A stretch of DNA of 64,000 bases from Tessaracoccus flavescens. Lineage in GTDB: Bacteria > Actinomycetota > Actinomycetes > Propionibacteriales > Propionibacteriaceae. The notes under the pieces are model-generated. The model was not told where the DNA came from. It did not search any database and saw nothing but the letters and a program-made list of their open reading frames with translations. The DNA is taken from positions 930,001 to 994,000 of the forward strand of contig NZ_CP019607.1 of NCBI RefSeq assembly GCF_001998865.1. Direction: 5' to 3'. The first letter of the stretch is position 1. The number at the start of each line of letters is the position of its first letter. A program made the translations under genes and the position numbers. This document shows, in pieces, positions 17,319-27,612 of the stretch.

Positions 17319-18961
17319 GCCGGGGCGCCGGGTGGGTCGGCTGGATCCTGATCGCCGCCGTCCCGCTCGCGTTCCTGGCCGTCTTCTTCGCCTGGCCGGC
17401 CGCGGCGCTGATCCTGCGCGGCTTCCATGACGGGGCGTCCTGGAGCCTCGACGGTTTCACCGCCGTGTTCTCCTCCTCCCGCACCTGGAAGGCGGTCGGC
17501 TTCACGCTCGCCTCGGCGACGGCGTCGACCGCGCTCTGCCTCGCTCTTGGGGTGCCCGGCGCCTATCTGCTCTACCGGACCAACTTCCGGGGGAGGTCGG
17601 CTCTGCGGGCGCTGGTCACCGTCCCGTTCGTGCTGCCGACCGTCGTGGTGGGCGTGGCGTTCGGGGCGCTCCTGCGCGAGGACGGCCTGCTCGGTTGGGC
17701 GGGCCTCGGAGGGACCCCGACGGCGATCATCGCGGCCATGGTGTTCTTCAACTACTCGGTGGTCGTGCGCACCGTCGGCACCATGTGGTCGCGGCTCGAC
17801 CCGCGCCTTGCCCAGGCCGGGGCGACGCTCGGCGCGTCGGCGCTGCGGGTGCTACGCACCGTCACTGTGCCGACGCTGACGCCCGCGATCGTCTCCGCCG
17901 CATCGTTGGTGTTCCTGTTCAGCTCGTCGTCCTACGGGATCGTCATGGTGCTCGGCCAGAACAGGTACCGCACTATCGAGACGGAGATCTGGTTCCTCAC
18001 CACCCAGTTGCTCGACCTGCGTGGCGCGGCCGCGCTCTCGATCACCCAACTGGTCATCGTCACGGCGGCCCTGTGGCTGAGCGGAAGGGCCCAGGCACGG
18101 ATGACGCGCGCCCTGAGGCTCCAACCCGACGTGGCGGACGCGCGCAGGCTCGACATCCGTCGCGACGGGTTCCCGCTCGCCGTCACCGCTGTGGTGGCCG
18201 TTGTCCTGATCGGTCTTCCGGTGGGAAATCTGCTCTGGCGGTCCCTTCACCGCGACGGCGCGTTGTCCGTCGTCAACTACGTGCAGTTGGCCACCACCTC
18301 GACGATGGGCTCCGACCTGTGGAGCGCCACGCGCACCTCGCTCGTGACGGCGGCCGCGGCGACCGTACTCGCGGTGCTGCTCGGGGTGCTGGTCGCGCTG
18401 ATCGCGTCGCGTCGGCCACGCGGCAGGTCCGGACGCGGCGCGCTCACCGCCCTGGAATCGGTGTTCCTGCTCCCGCTGGGCGTCTCAGCGGTGACAGTCG
18501 GGTTCGGCTACCTGATCACGCTGAACCGGCCGCCGCTCGATCTGCGCTCGAGCATCGTGCTGATCCCGATCGCGCAGGCCGTCGTCGCGCTGCCGCTGGT
18601 GGTGCGCACCCTGCTCCCCGTGCTTCGGGCGATCGATCCGCGCCAACTGCAGGCATCGGCGACCCTCGGCGCTGGGCCGTGGCGCACGCTTCTGCGCGTC
18701 GAACTCCCACACCTTGGGCGGGGCCTCGGGTTGGCCACCGGGTTCGCCTTCGCCACCTCGCTCGGGGAGTTCGGTGCCACGTCGTTCCTGGCCCGCCCGG
18801 ACAACCCCACCCTGCCCGTTGTGATCTTCCGGCTCTTCGGGCGGCCGGGCGCCGAGACCTACGGGATGGCACTGGCAGCTTCAGTGCTCCTGGCAGGATT
18901 GGCGGCAATCACGATGGCGGCCGCCGAGAGGATGCGGCCCCAGGAGGTGGCGACGTGGTAG
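17297..18961 (+). CDS. thiP: Thiamine ABC transporter permease
   Basis: A 554-residue membrane protein with two fused binding-protein-dependent permease modules, as in ThiP and FbpB. The first half carries the EAA-like loop around QAGATLGASALRVLRTVTVP, the second QASATLGAGPWRTLLRVELP. About twelve transmembrane spans are visible. The ATG used here overlaps thiB by 22 bases; a GTG at 17333 is a plausible alternative start. It is translationally linked to the ATPase gene (7-base overlap). Confidence 0.92.
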   Translation: MDRGHRLSRGAGWVGWILIAAVPLAFLAVFFAWPAAALILRGFHDGASWSLDGFTAVFSSSRTWKAVGFTLASATASTALCLALGVPGAYLLYRTNFRGRSALRALVTVPFVLPTVVVGVAFGALLREDGLLGWAGLGGTPTAIIAAMVFFNYSVVVRTVGTMWSRLDPRLAQAGATLGASALRVLRTVTVPTLTPAIVSAASLVFLFSSSSYGIVMVLGQNRYRTIETEIWFLTTQLLDLRGAAALSITQLVIVTAALWLSGRAQARMTRALRLQPDVADARRLDIRRDGFPLAVTAVVAVVLIGLPVGNLLWRSLHRDGALSVVNYVQLATTSTMGSDLWSATRTSLVTAAAATVLAVLLGVLVALIASRRPRGRSGRGALTALESVFLLPLGVSAVTVGFGYLITLNRPPLDLRSSIVLIPIAQAVVALPLVVRTLLPVLRAIDPRQLQASATLGAGPWRTLLRVELPHLGRGLGLATGFAFATSLGEFGATSFLARPDNPTLPVVIFRLFGRPGAETYGMALAASVLLAGLAAITMAAAERMRPQEVATW

Positions 18962-19929
18962 CTGGGCTCGACGTGCGTGACGCACGCATCGCCTACGGGA
19001 AGGTGACCGCCGTCGACGGGGTGAGCCTGCAGGTTCCCCCTGGCAGCGTCGTCGGCTTGCTCGGTCCGTCCGGGTCGGGCAAGTCGACCCTTCTGCGAGG
19101 GATCGCCGGGCTCGAGCCGCTGGTCGGCGGCAGCGTCTCCTGGGACGAGGAGGACCTCGTCGGCGTGAAGGTCTTCAAGCGCAACTTCGGCATGGTGTTC
19201 CAGGATGCCCAACTGTTCCCGACCATGAGCGTCGGCAGGAACATCGCCTACGGCCTCGGGAAGCTCGGCCGTGCTGAGCAGCGGGCGCGGGTCGAGGAGA
19301 TGCTCGACCTGGTCGGCCTCCCCGGCTACGCCGACCGCAGGCCGACTGAACTGTCCGGCGGACAGGCGCAGCGGGTGGCGCTGGCCCGATCGCTCGCTCC
19401 GTCGCCGCGGGCGCTGCTGCTCGACGAGCCGCTCTCCGCGCTCGACACCGGTCTGCGCCGCAGGCTGGCCGAGGATCTCTCCCGGATCCTGCGCGAGACG
19501 CACACGACCGCCGTCTACGTGACCCACGACCACCAGGAGGCCTACACGATCGCCGACCAGGTCGCGATCCTCGCCGAAGGGCGTCTGCTGCAACTCGACG
19601 ACCCCGAGGCACTGCGCACCGCACCCGCGTCACGCGAGGTGGCGGCGTTCCTCGGCGCGCGGGCCTTCATCACGGAGTCTGTGGCGAGGCAACTCGGTTG
19701 GCAGGGAACGCTCGGCAGCGGCGAGATTCTCGCTGTGCTGCCGAGCGCCCTCATCCTCGCCGAGGACGGCACCGAGGTCGAGGTGCTCGACCAGGGCTAC
19801 ACCGTCGACGACGTGGAGATCGGCGTGCGCCTGCCCGACGGGCAGCGCACCGTCGTGTCAGCCCCGGAGCGTGCCGACTCCGGCACCGTCCGGGTCAGGC
19901 TGATCGGCGGGGCTCCCGTTCCGGCGTGA
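18955..19929 (+). CDS. thiQ: Thiamine ABC transporter ATP-binding protein
   Basis: A 324-residue ABC ATPase energising thiamine import. Walker A is GPSGSGKST, the Q-loop is GMVFQDAQLFP, the signature LSGGQAQRVALARSL, Walker B LLLDEPLSALD and the switch histidine VTHDHQEAY. A C-terminal extension of about 90 residues after the ATPase core may be a small regulatory TOBE-like domain, longer than in E. coli ThiQ. GTG start with CAGGAGG 8 bases upstream. Its last 72 bases overlap the convergent MFS gene. Confidence 0.92.
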   Translation: MVAGLDVRDARIAYGKVTAVDGVSLQVPPGSVVGLLGPSGSGKSTLLRGIAGLEPLVGGSVSWDEEDLVGVKVFKRNFGMVFQDAQLFPTMSVGRNIAYGLGKLGRAEQRARVEEMLDLVGLPGYADRRPTELSGGQAQRVALARSLAPSPRALLLDEPLSALDTGLRRRLAEDLSRILRETHTTAVYVTHDHQEAYTIADQVAILAEGRLLQLDDPEALRTAPASREVAAFLGARAFITESVARQLGWQGTLGSGEILAVLPSALILAEDGTEVEVLDQGYTVDDVEIGVRLPDGQRTVVSAPERADSGTVRVRLIGGAPVPA

Positions 19930-21399
19930 GCCGACGCTCGCCTTGAGCCGCAGCGAGGAGAACAGGCCGATCGCGAGGGCCGCCGCGGCGGCCCAGACTG
20001 CCCACGAGCTGGCCCGGGCGAAGTCATCGGGCGTTGCCTGCTGCAGGACGTGCGTGCCGAGCGCGCTGGTCAGCACCGTCCCGCCAAGCGCCGCGCCGAG
20101 GGCGGAGCCGATCTGGCGCACGGTCGACTGGACGGCGGAGCCGGAGCCCGACTCCTCCACCGGCACGTCACCGAGCACGAGCGAGGTGACCTGGGCCGAC
20201 GCGAGGCCGACACCGACGCCGTAGACCAGCATGGTGGCGGCGACCCACCAGGAGCCGAGCTCGAGCAGGACGAGGAGTCCGGTCGCGGCTGCACCGACGA
20301 CCTCGAGCGCCAGCCCGAGGATCACCACGCGGGCAGCACCGAGAGCGGCGGCGACATGGCGGGCGGAGGCACCCGCGAAGAATGCGCCGAGCGCCATGGT
20401 CACGAGGACGAGCCCAGCGCCGAGGGTGTCCAGCCCGAGCGTGGTGGTGAGATACAGCGGCAGCACGAACACCAGTGCGAACTCGCCGACGGCGACGAGG
20501 CCTGCGGTGAGGTTGCCCCACGCGAAGCTGGGGATCGCGAACAGCGAGGTGTCGAGGATCCGGACCTTTCCGCGGGCTCCGCGGCGTCGCTCATATGCCA
20601 CGAAGACCGCGATGAACACGGCACCGACGAGGAGGGCGACAGGCGCGGCCGAGACGGGCACGTCGAGGCCCCAGGTGAACGAGCCGAGACGAAGCTCCGA
20701 CTCGGGGCTCCACCAGCCGAGGTTCGAGCCCTCGATGAGACCGAAGACCAGGGCGCCGAAGCCGACGGCGGCCAACACGGGGCCGAGGAGGTCGCGGCCC
20801 GGATCGGCGTCGCCCCGCGTGTCGTCGACGAGGAGGAGGGTGGCCGCGATGAGCACGAGCCCGATCGGGACGTTGACCAGGAAGATCCAGTGCCAGCTCG
20901 CGTACTTCGTCAGGAGGCCGCCGAGCAGTGGGCCCAGGGCGGCGGCGCCCGACATCACGGCACCCCAGACGCCGAAGGCGACCGCGCGGTCCTTGCCCCG
21001 GAACGTCGCGTTGACCGTCGAGAGCGTCGAGGGGAGGATCAGTGCACCACCGACGCCCTGCACCGCGCGGGCCGCGATCAGTGACGCGGCGCCACCCGAG
21101 AGCGCCGCGAGCACGCTTCCCCCGCCGAACAGCAGGATGCCGATCAGCAGGGTGTTGCGGCGGCCGAACCTGTCGCCCAGGCGTCCCGCCGTCAGGAGCA
21201 GGGCGGCGAAGACCACCGAGTAGAGGCTGTTGACCCACTCGGCGTCGGTCAGCGACAGCCCGAGGTCCTGGATGATGACCGGCAGCGAGACGCCGACGAT
21301 CGTTCCGTCGAGCACCACGAGGCCGAGCGAGATCGCCAGGACGGCGAGCCCCGCCCAGCGGCGGCGGCCTTTGTCAGGCTCCTGAACCTCCTCAGGCAT
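19858..21399 (-). CDS. MFS transporter, DHA2 (EmrB/QacA-type) drug exporter family
   Basis: A 513-residue proton-driven exporter with about 14 transmembrane spans. Family motifs are LDGTIVGVSLPVIIQDL (motif D region), GRLGDRFGRRNTLL (motif A), ARAVQGVGGALILPSTLSTV and WHWIFLVNVPIG (motif C region). The tail is hydrophilic. The substrate is unknown. It starts 8 bases inside the DUF2871 gene and ends overlapping thiQ on the other strand. It is expected to be repressed by the divergent TetR protein. Confidence 0.88.
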   Translation of the reverse strand: MPEEVQEPDKGRRRWAGLAVLAISLGLVVLDGTIVGVSLPVIIQDLGLSLTDAEWVNSLYSVVFAALLLTAGRLGDRFGRRNTLLIGILLFGGGSVLAALSGGAASLIAARAVQGVGGALILPSTLSTVNATFRGKDRAVAFGVWGAVMSGAAALGPLLGGLLTKYASWHWIFLVNVPIGLVLIAATLLLVDDTRGDADPGRDLLGPVLAAVGFGALVFGLIEGSNLGWWSPESELRLGSFTWGLDVPVSAAPVALLVGAVFIAVFVAYERRRGARGKVRILDTSLFAIPSFAWGNLTAGLVAVGEFALVFVLPLYLTTTLGLDTLGAGLVLVTMALGAFFAGASARHVAAALGAARVVILGLALEVVGAAATGLLVLLELGSWWVAATMLVYGVGVGLASAQVTSLVLGDVPVEESGSGSAVQSTVRQIGSALGAALGGTVLTSALGTHVLQQATPDDFARASSWAVWAAAAALAIGLFSSLRLKASVGSRRNGSPADQPDPDGAGVGTLRG

Positions 21400-21838
21400 C
21401 GGCGAGCTTCTTGCCGAAGAAGCCGATGCGGGTGCCGAGCATGAGCAGCAGGAGCACGAAGCCGGCGGTGACGCTCATGTGCCCGAGGCCGGCGAAGCCC
21501 GCCAGCATCGGCGAGTCGGCGAAGGGGTTTCCGAGCACCTGGAGGGAGCCCTTGATCAGCATCATGGTGCCGGTCAGCACGACGCCGACGTTGAAGGTGA
21601 TCATGAATGCCTTGTACCGCTTGGTGAGCACGCTCAGCTCGAACTGCTTCTCGAGCAGCAGGAAGATCAGGCCGCAGATGGCGCCGAGCGTCAGCCAGTG
21701 GGTGTGCACGACGGCCAACTGGGTGCCACCCGGGTGGTCGTTGAACTTCGTGAACTCGCGGTAGAACAGCCCGCTCAGCAGTCCGAGGGCGGTGTACGCC
21801 GACGCGAAGAAGTACTGGGTCTTGAGGGCCTTGGTCAT
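21392..21838 (-). CDS. DUF2871 family membrane protein
   Basis: A 148-residue protein with four transmembrane spans and intramembrane histidines (VVHTHWLTLGAI, GLGHMSVTAGF), matching the DUF2871 family. Function is unknown; the histidine pattern resembles small haem- or metal-handling membrane proteins, but I cannot support more. It is first in a two-gene unit with the MFS exporter and is transcribed from the operator-bearing promoter upstream. Confidence 0.8.
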   Translation of the reverse strand: MTKALKTQYFFASAYTALGLLSGLFYREFTKFNDHPGGTQLAVVHTHWLTLGAICGLIFLLLEKQFELSVLTKRYKAFMITFNVGVVLTGTMMLIKGSLQVLGNPFADSPMLAGFAGLGHMSVTAGFVLLLLMLGTRIGFFGKKLADA

Positions 21839-21852
21839 GTCAATCCTTTTCG

Positions 21853-21865
21853 AGACATCGTGTCG
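21853..21865. promoter_or_regulatory. TetR operator-like site 1
   Basis: AGACA-TCG-TGTCG, a near-perfect inverted repeat with 5-base arms and a 3-base centre, between the candidate -10 and the DUF2871 start codon. It matches site 2 and its centre is 31 bases away, about three helical turns. Confidence 0.55.
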
Positions 21866-21871
21866 CTATCC

Positions 21872-21900
21872 ATGGTAGGTTCGCGACACCCTGTCGTCAA
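21872..21900 (-). promoter_or_regulatory. Candidate promoter of the DUF2871-MFS operon
   Basis: TTGACG (21900-21895) and TACCAT (21877-21872) on the minus strand with a 17-base spacer. Operator site 2 covers the -35/spacer border and site 1 sits downstream of the -10, an arrangement that suits repression. Confidence 0.6.
21884..21896. promoter_or_regulatory. TetR operator-like site 2
   Basis: CGACA-CCC-TGTCG, a perfect inverted repeat with 5-base arms and a 3-base centre. It overlaps the spacer of the DUF2871 promoter and lies 75 bases upstream of the tetR start. Confidence 0.6.
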
Positions 21901-21970
21901 ATGCTCGGGTTTTGCGGTCCGCGGACGGGAGCATCCGGGCACCCTCGACGCCACATGAGACAATGAGTTC

Positions 21971-22561
21971 ATGCCAAAGATCGCCGCAGCCACCGTCGCA
22001 GAACACCGCGAACACATTCGCGGTGCCCTCGTGGACGCTGCCGAGCAGATCCTCCGCGCCGGCGAGCCGTTGACCGCAGGCGTGGTCAGCGCGTCGGCTG
22101 GCATCGCCCGCAACTCGATCTACCGCTACGTGGACAGCGTCGACGATCTGCGCGGCATGGTGCTCGCGCGCTACCTCCCCGCATGGGACGAGGCCGTGGC
22201 GCAGGCACTTGCACCGCTGCCCGATCCGGGCGACCGCATCGTGGCGTGGGTGAAGGTCAACATCCGCCAGGCCGACTCGACCGGCCACAGTTGGCTGATG
22301 GACATCTCCCGCGGCGCCTCGTCGTCCAACGCCAGCGCCGAAGTGGCCGACCACGCCCACCGGATCCTGCGCGACGCGCTGGGCTCCGCATGGCTCGACC
22401 TCGTCGGCGACCCAGAGGAGGCCCGCATCCAGGCGGCGCTCACGCTCGGCCTGCTGCAGGCCGCCTTCCAGGCCCTCGATTCCGACCTCCCGACCGAACG
22501 CCTCGTCGAGTCGACCGGCAACGCCGCTCGCGCCCTCGTCGACGCCGCTCGGCGCCAGTGA
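21971..22561 (+). CDS. TetR/AcrR family transcriptional regulator
   Basis: A 196-residue regulator. The N-terminal helix-turn-helix is recognisable in IRGALVDAAEQIL, then AGVVSASAGIARNSIYRYVDS and VDDLRGMVLARYLPAWDE, followed by an all-helical effector domain. It is divergent from the DUF2871-MFS pair and the shared intergenic region holds two matching inverted repeats, so it most likely represses that pair and itself. The inducer is unknown. Confidence 0.88.
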   Translation: MPKIAAATVAEHREHIRGALVDAAEQILRAGEPLTAGVVSASAGIARNSIYRYVDSVDDLRGMVLARYLPAWDEAVAQALAPLPDPGDRIVAWVKVNIRQADSTGHSWLMDISRGASSSNASAEVADHAHRILRDALGSAWLDLVGDPEEARIQAALTLGLLQAAFQALDSDLPTERLVESTGNAARALVDAARRQ

Positions 22562-22587
22562 GATCTTGAGCACTTTCCGCCTACTGG

Positions 22588-23181
22588 TTATCGGGACGCG
22601 ACGGCGGCGGCGCGGATGCGCTGTCCGACCGTGAAGGCACTTCCGACGGCGACGAGGCCGAGCCCGACCCAGAGCACGGCGACAGGCGCGCCGAGCCCGA
22701 CGGCGAACACCCCGGCGAGGCTCACCAGGAGCCGGTCGGTCCGCTCGAAGAGCCCGGACGACGCGTCCCAGCCCTCGACCTCCGCCCGGGCCCTTGCGTA
22801 GGACACCAGGAAGCCAAGCGCGAGGCAGGCGAGCGCCAGCCACACCACCACCTCGTCATGCCTGGCTCCCCAGAGGACGAGCCCACCGAACAGTGCCGCA
22901 TCGGCGAGCCGGTCGAGGGTCGAGTCGAGGAAGGCGCCGAAACGAGACTCCCTCCCGCCGAGCCGGGCCATGTTCCCGTCCAGGCCGTCGCCGAGCAGGA
23001 AGGCGAGCACGATCAGCGTCCCCGCGACGAAGCGGCCGGCTGGAAGCAGGGTGAGCGAGGCCACCACCACCCCGGCGGTGCCGAACACCGTTACTGCACT
23101 AGGCCCGATGCCCCAGGAGAGAAGCAGCCGGGCGAGCGGGGCGAGGAGGCGGCCGTAGAGGCCGCGCAGGCGCGAGAACAC
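22588..23181 (-). CDS. CDP-alcohol phosphatidyltransferase (PgsA/phosphatidylinositol phosphate synthase type)
   Basis: A 197-residue membrane enzyme with the CDP-alcohol transferase signature in GDGLDGNMARLGGRESRFGA followed by FLDSTLDR. This matches DGxxAR-x8-GxxxD-xxxD, whose aspartates bind metal and CDP-diacylglycerol. About six membrane spans are seen. Actinobacterial members with this sequence type often make phosphatidylinositol phosphate, so that is the best guess. It is convergent with tetR and divergent from the DUF202 pair. Confidence 0.85.
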   Translation of the reverse strand: MFSRLRGLYGRLLAPLARLLLSWGIGPSAVTVFGTAGVVVASLTLLPAGRFVAGTLIVLAFLLGDGLDGNMARLGGRESRFGAFLDSTLDRLADAALFGGLVLWGARHDEVVVWLALACLALGFLVSYARARAEVEGWDASSGLFERTDRLLVSLAGVFAVGLGAPVAVLWVGLGLVAVGSAFTVGQRIRAAAVASR

Positions 23182-23258
23182 GACCCCAATGTAGCGCCGC
23201 GCTCACCGGGTCGGCACACGGGTCGAGCCACCGTGGACTCGGCACTAGGGTGTCCCCC

Positions 23259-23621
23259 ATGGCCCGCTCCCGCTTCCCCAGCTCCGTCTTCTCGACCGGT
23301 TCCGAGCCCGATCCGCGCTTCACCATGGCCAACGAGCGGACATACCTGGCCTGGATCAGGACCTCGCTCGCCATGCTGGCCGGCGGCATCGCGCTCGAGG
23401 TGCTTGGCCTCGGCCTCCACGAGGGACTCCGGCTCGCGGCGTCGCTCGTGCTGATGCTCGCAGCTGTGGCCGCGGCGCCGATGGCCTACTTCGGCTGGGC
23501 CCGCAACGAGCGTGCCTTGCGCCGCAACGAGCCGCTGCCCTCCTCCCCCTTCGGCCTCCCGCTCGTCATCTGCGTGTCGGTGGCGGCCGTGCTCGTCTTG
23601 CTGGGCTTCCTGCTGCGATGA
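23259..23621 (+). CDS. DUF202 (YidH-like) membrane protein
   Basis: A 120-residue protein with three transmembrane spans and the DUF202 hallmark near the N-terminus, DPRFTMANERTYLAWIRTSLAM. The role of the family is not established. A GTG nine bases upstream is an alternative start, but AGGG is better spaced for the ATG. The stop overlaps the next DUF202 gene by 4 bases (ATGA). Confidence 0.82.
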   Translation: MARSRFPSSVFSTGSEPDPRFTMANERTYLAWIRTSLAMLAGGIALEVLGLGLHEGLRLAASLVLMLAAVAAAPMAYFGWARNERALRRNEPLPSSPFGLPLVICVSVAAVLVLLGFLLR

Positions 23622-23968
23622 GCGACCACCCGTTCGATCCAGGGTTGCAGCCGGAACGCACCCGGCTCGCCTGGCAGCGCACCGCGATCTCCATCGCGGT
23701 CGGTGCACTGGTCTACGCGCGGATCGAGGCAGGCGTGCTCGGCCTCGCGAGCTGGGCCTGCGCCGTGATCGGCGCGGTCGCCGGGATCGGCATCGGCTAC
23801 TGGTCGAAGCAGCGCTACCGCTACACCCACCGTTGCCTGAACACCGGACGGGTCGCCCTCCCGGACGGGCTGCTCCCGCTTGTCGTCGCGGTCGTGGTCT
23901 TCGCAGCGGGGCTGCTCGCGGTCGTGGCCGCGCTCCTGCGCGCCACCGGCGACAACCCACCGATCTGA
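23618..23968 (+). CDS. DUF202 domain membrane protein
   Basis: A 116-residue three-span protein with LQPERTRLAWQRTAISIAVG, the same DUF202 motif as its upstream neighbour. The pair is translationally coupled and probably forms a heteromeric membrane complex; that is inference from the overlap and similar size. Function is unknown. Confidence 0.82.
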   Translation: MSDHPFDPGLQPERTRLAWQRTAISIAVGALVYARIEAGVLGLASWACAVIGAVAGIGIGYWSKQRYRYTHRCLNTGRVALPDGLLPLVVAVVVFAAGLLAVVAALLRATGDNPPI

Positions 23969-24269
23969 CCCGATCAGACACGCAACGCCATCGACCCAGC
24001 CCGGACGACGATCGATGCGACACCCCCGCGCCCGCGACCAGGCCGCGCTGGCCGACCCCAACCTCGCCGGCGCCGAAGGACGCCACACGACGTCGGCTCA
24101 CCCAACAGGGGCTTCCGGAGGTGAACCAGCCCGCCTGCACCTCACGCTCGTGGGATTGGCCATTGGCCGCAGGGCGCACGGCTCGGTCTCGTCGGCCGGA
24201 TCTGCCGCGTCGGCCTGGCGGTGCTCAAGTAATCAGCCCAGACCCGCCCGCACCCGGGCCAGGTGAGAG

Positions 24270-24480
24270 CAGTGACTCACCGGTTCCGGCGACGAGGGCG
24301 TCGCCACCGTCACGCTGTTCGCGACGGCGAACCCCAAGGGCGCGAACGCCGACCGCAACATCACGCTCAGCGACGGCCAGAGCTACCACTCATCCGTGCG
24401 AGCTCTCCTCAGTGGCTCCAGGCGCGACCACCGAACCAGCTCAGGCCCTGTGCCTCGTCGACTCAACCGGCCGCGAATGC
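24270..24480 (+). pseudogene. Possible remnant of a secreted or lipoprotein gene in a gene-poor stretch
   Basis: Bases 23969-24585 hold no convincing gene. Within them one plus frame reads GDEGVATVTLFATANPKGAN then ADRNITLSDGQSYHSS, and after a shift of frame near 24398 continues CELSSVAPGATTEPAQAL then CLVDSTG. Together this looks like a beta-sandwich domain of an extracellular protein (DUF4352-like), but there is no start, signal peptide or intact frame. The rest of the stretch shows no structure I can name. Confidence 0.3.
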
Positions 24481-24536
24481 CGCCCTGCGACCGCTCGTCG
24501 AGGTGGCGTGGACTGCTCCTGGTGGCCAGACAGCAC

Positions 24537-24568
24537 GAGGGGCGGACCACCGAAGTGGTCCGCCCCTC
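24537..24568 (-). terminator. clpC terminator hairpin
   Basis: Perfect 14-bp stem GAGGGGCGGACCAC with a CGAA tetraloop, 18 bases beyond the clpC stop. There is no long U-tract. Confidence 0.75.
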
Positions 24569-24585
24569 TCAGCGTGTGCCAGGTG

Positions 24586-27090
<2,505 letters not shown>

Positions 27091-27138
27091 GTAACTTCCC
27101 TCCTGCTGCCCGACGGGGCACGTCGAGCAGAACTCTTA

Positions 27139-27168
27139 CAAGCTTACTAACGCTTGCCGAGTACCAAA
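27139..27168 (-). promoter_or_regulatory. Candidate clpC promoter with inverted repeat
   Basis: Minus strand TTTGGT, 16 bases, TAAGCT. An inverted repeat CAAGC-N8-GCTTG (27139-27156) overlaps the -10 and could be a regulator site. ClgR controls clpC in other actinobacteria, but the repeat does not clearly match the ClgR motif I know. Confidence 0.3.
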
Positions 27169-27203
27169 GGATCCGCGGTTCACCACCCGCGAACGACCCT
27201 CGC

Positions 27204-27536
27204 TCAGTTGGCCGCCTCGTAGGCTGCCATGACGTCCGCCGGCACCCTGCCGCGGTCAGAGACCTCGAAGCCGTTCTCACGTGCCCAGGCCCGGATCTCG
27301 GCAGTTCCGCCCCGTCCCGCACGGCCGCCCGCGGCCGCGCTGGTGCGGCGCGAACGCCTGCCGCGGACCTTCTCGGCCTTTGCGATGAAGGGCTCGAGTG
27401 CGGCCTCCAACTTCGCGACGTTCGCATCGCTGAGATCGATGCTGTACGAAGCGTTACCCAGCGAGAACTCGACCGTCTGATCGGCCTCCGTGCCGTCAAG
27501 GTCATCGGTCAGAATTACTCGGATCTCGCGCGCCAT
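27204..27536 (-). CDS. lsr2: Lsr2-family nucleoid-associated protein
   Basis: A 110-residue H-NS-like xenogeneic silencer of actinobacteria. The N-terminal oligomerisation part starts REIRVILTDDLDGTEADQTV, the linker is basic and Ala/Gly-rich (RRSRRTSAAAGGRAGRGG), and the C-terminal DNA-binding domain reads IRAWARENGFEVSDRGRVPADV, including the AT-hook-like RGR that enters the AT minor groove. The gene lies 113 bases upstream of clpC in the same direction. Confidence 0.95.
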   Translation of the reverse strand: MAREIRVILTDDLDGTEADQTVEFSLGNASYSIDLSDANVAKLEAALEPFIAKAEKVRGRRSRRTSAAAGGRAGRGGTAEIRAWARENGFEVSDRGRVPADVMAAYEAAN

Positions 27537-27612
27537 GTCATCTCCTGGTAGTCACGTGTATGGATAGGATGAACCCTACAAGCATAAAGGGGTCAGGTTC
27601 CAGGGTTAATTC

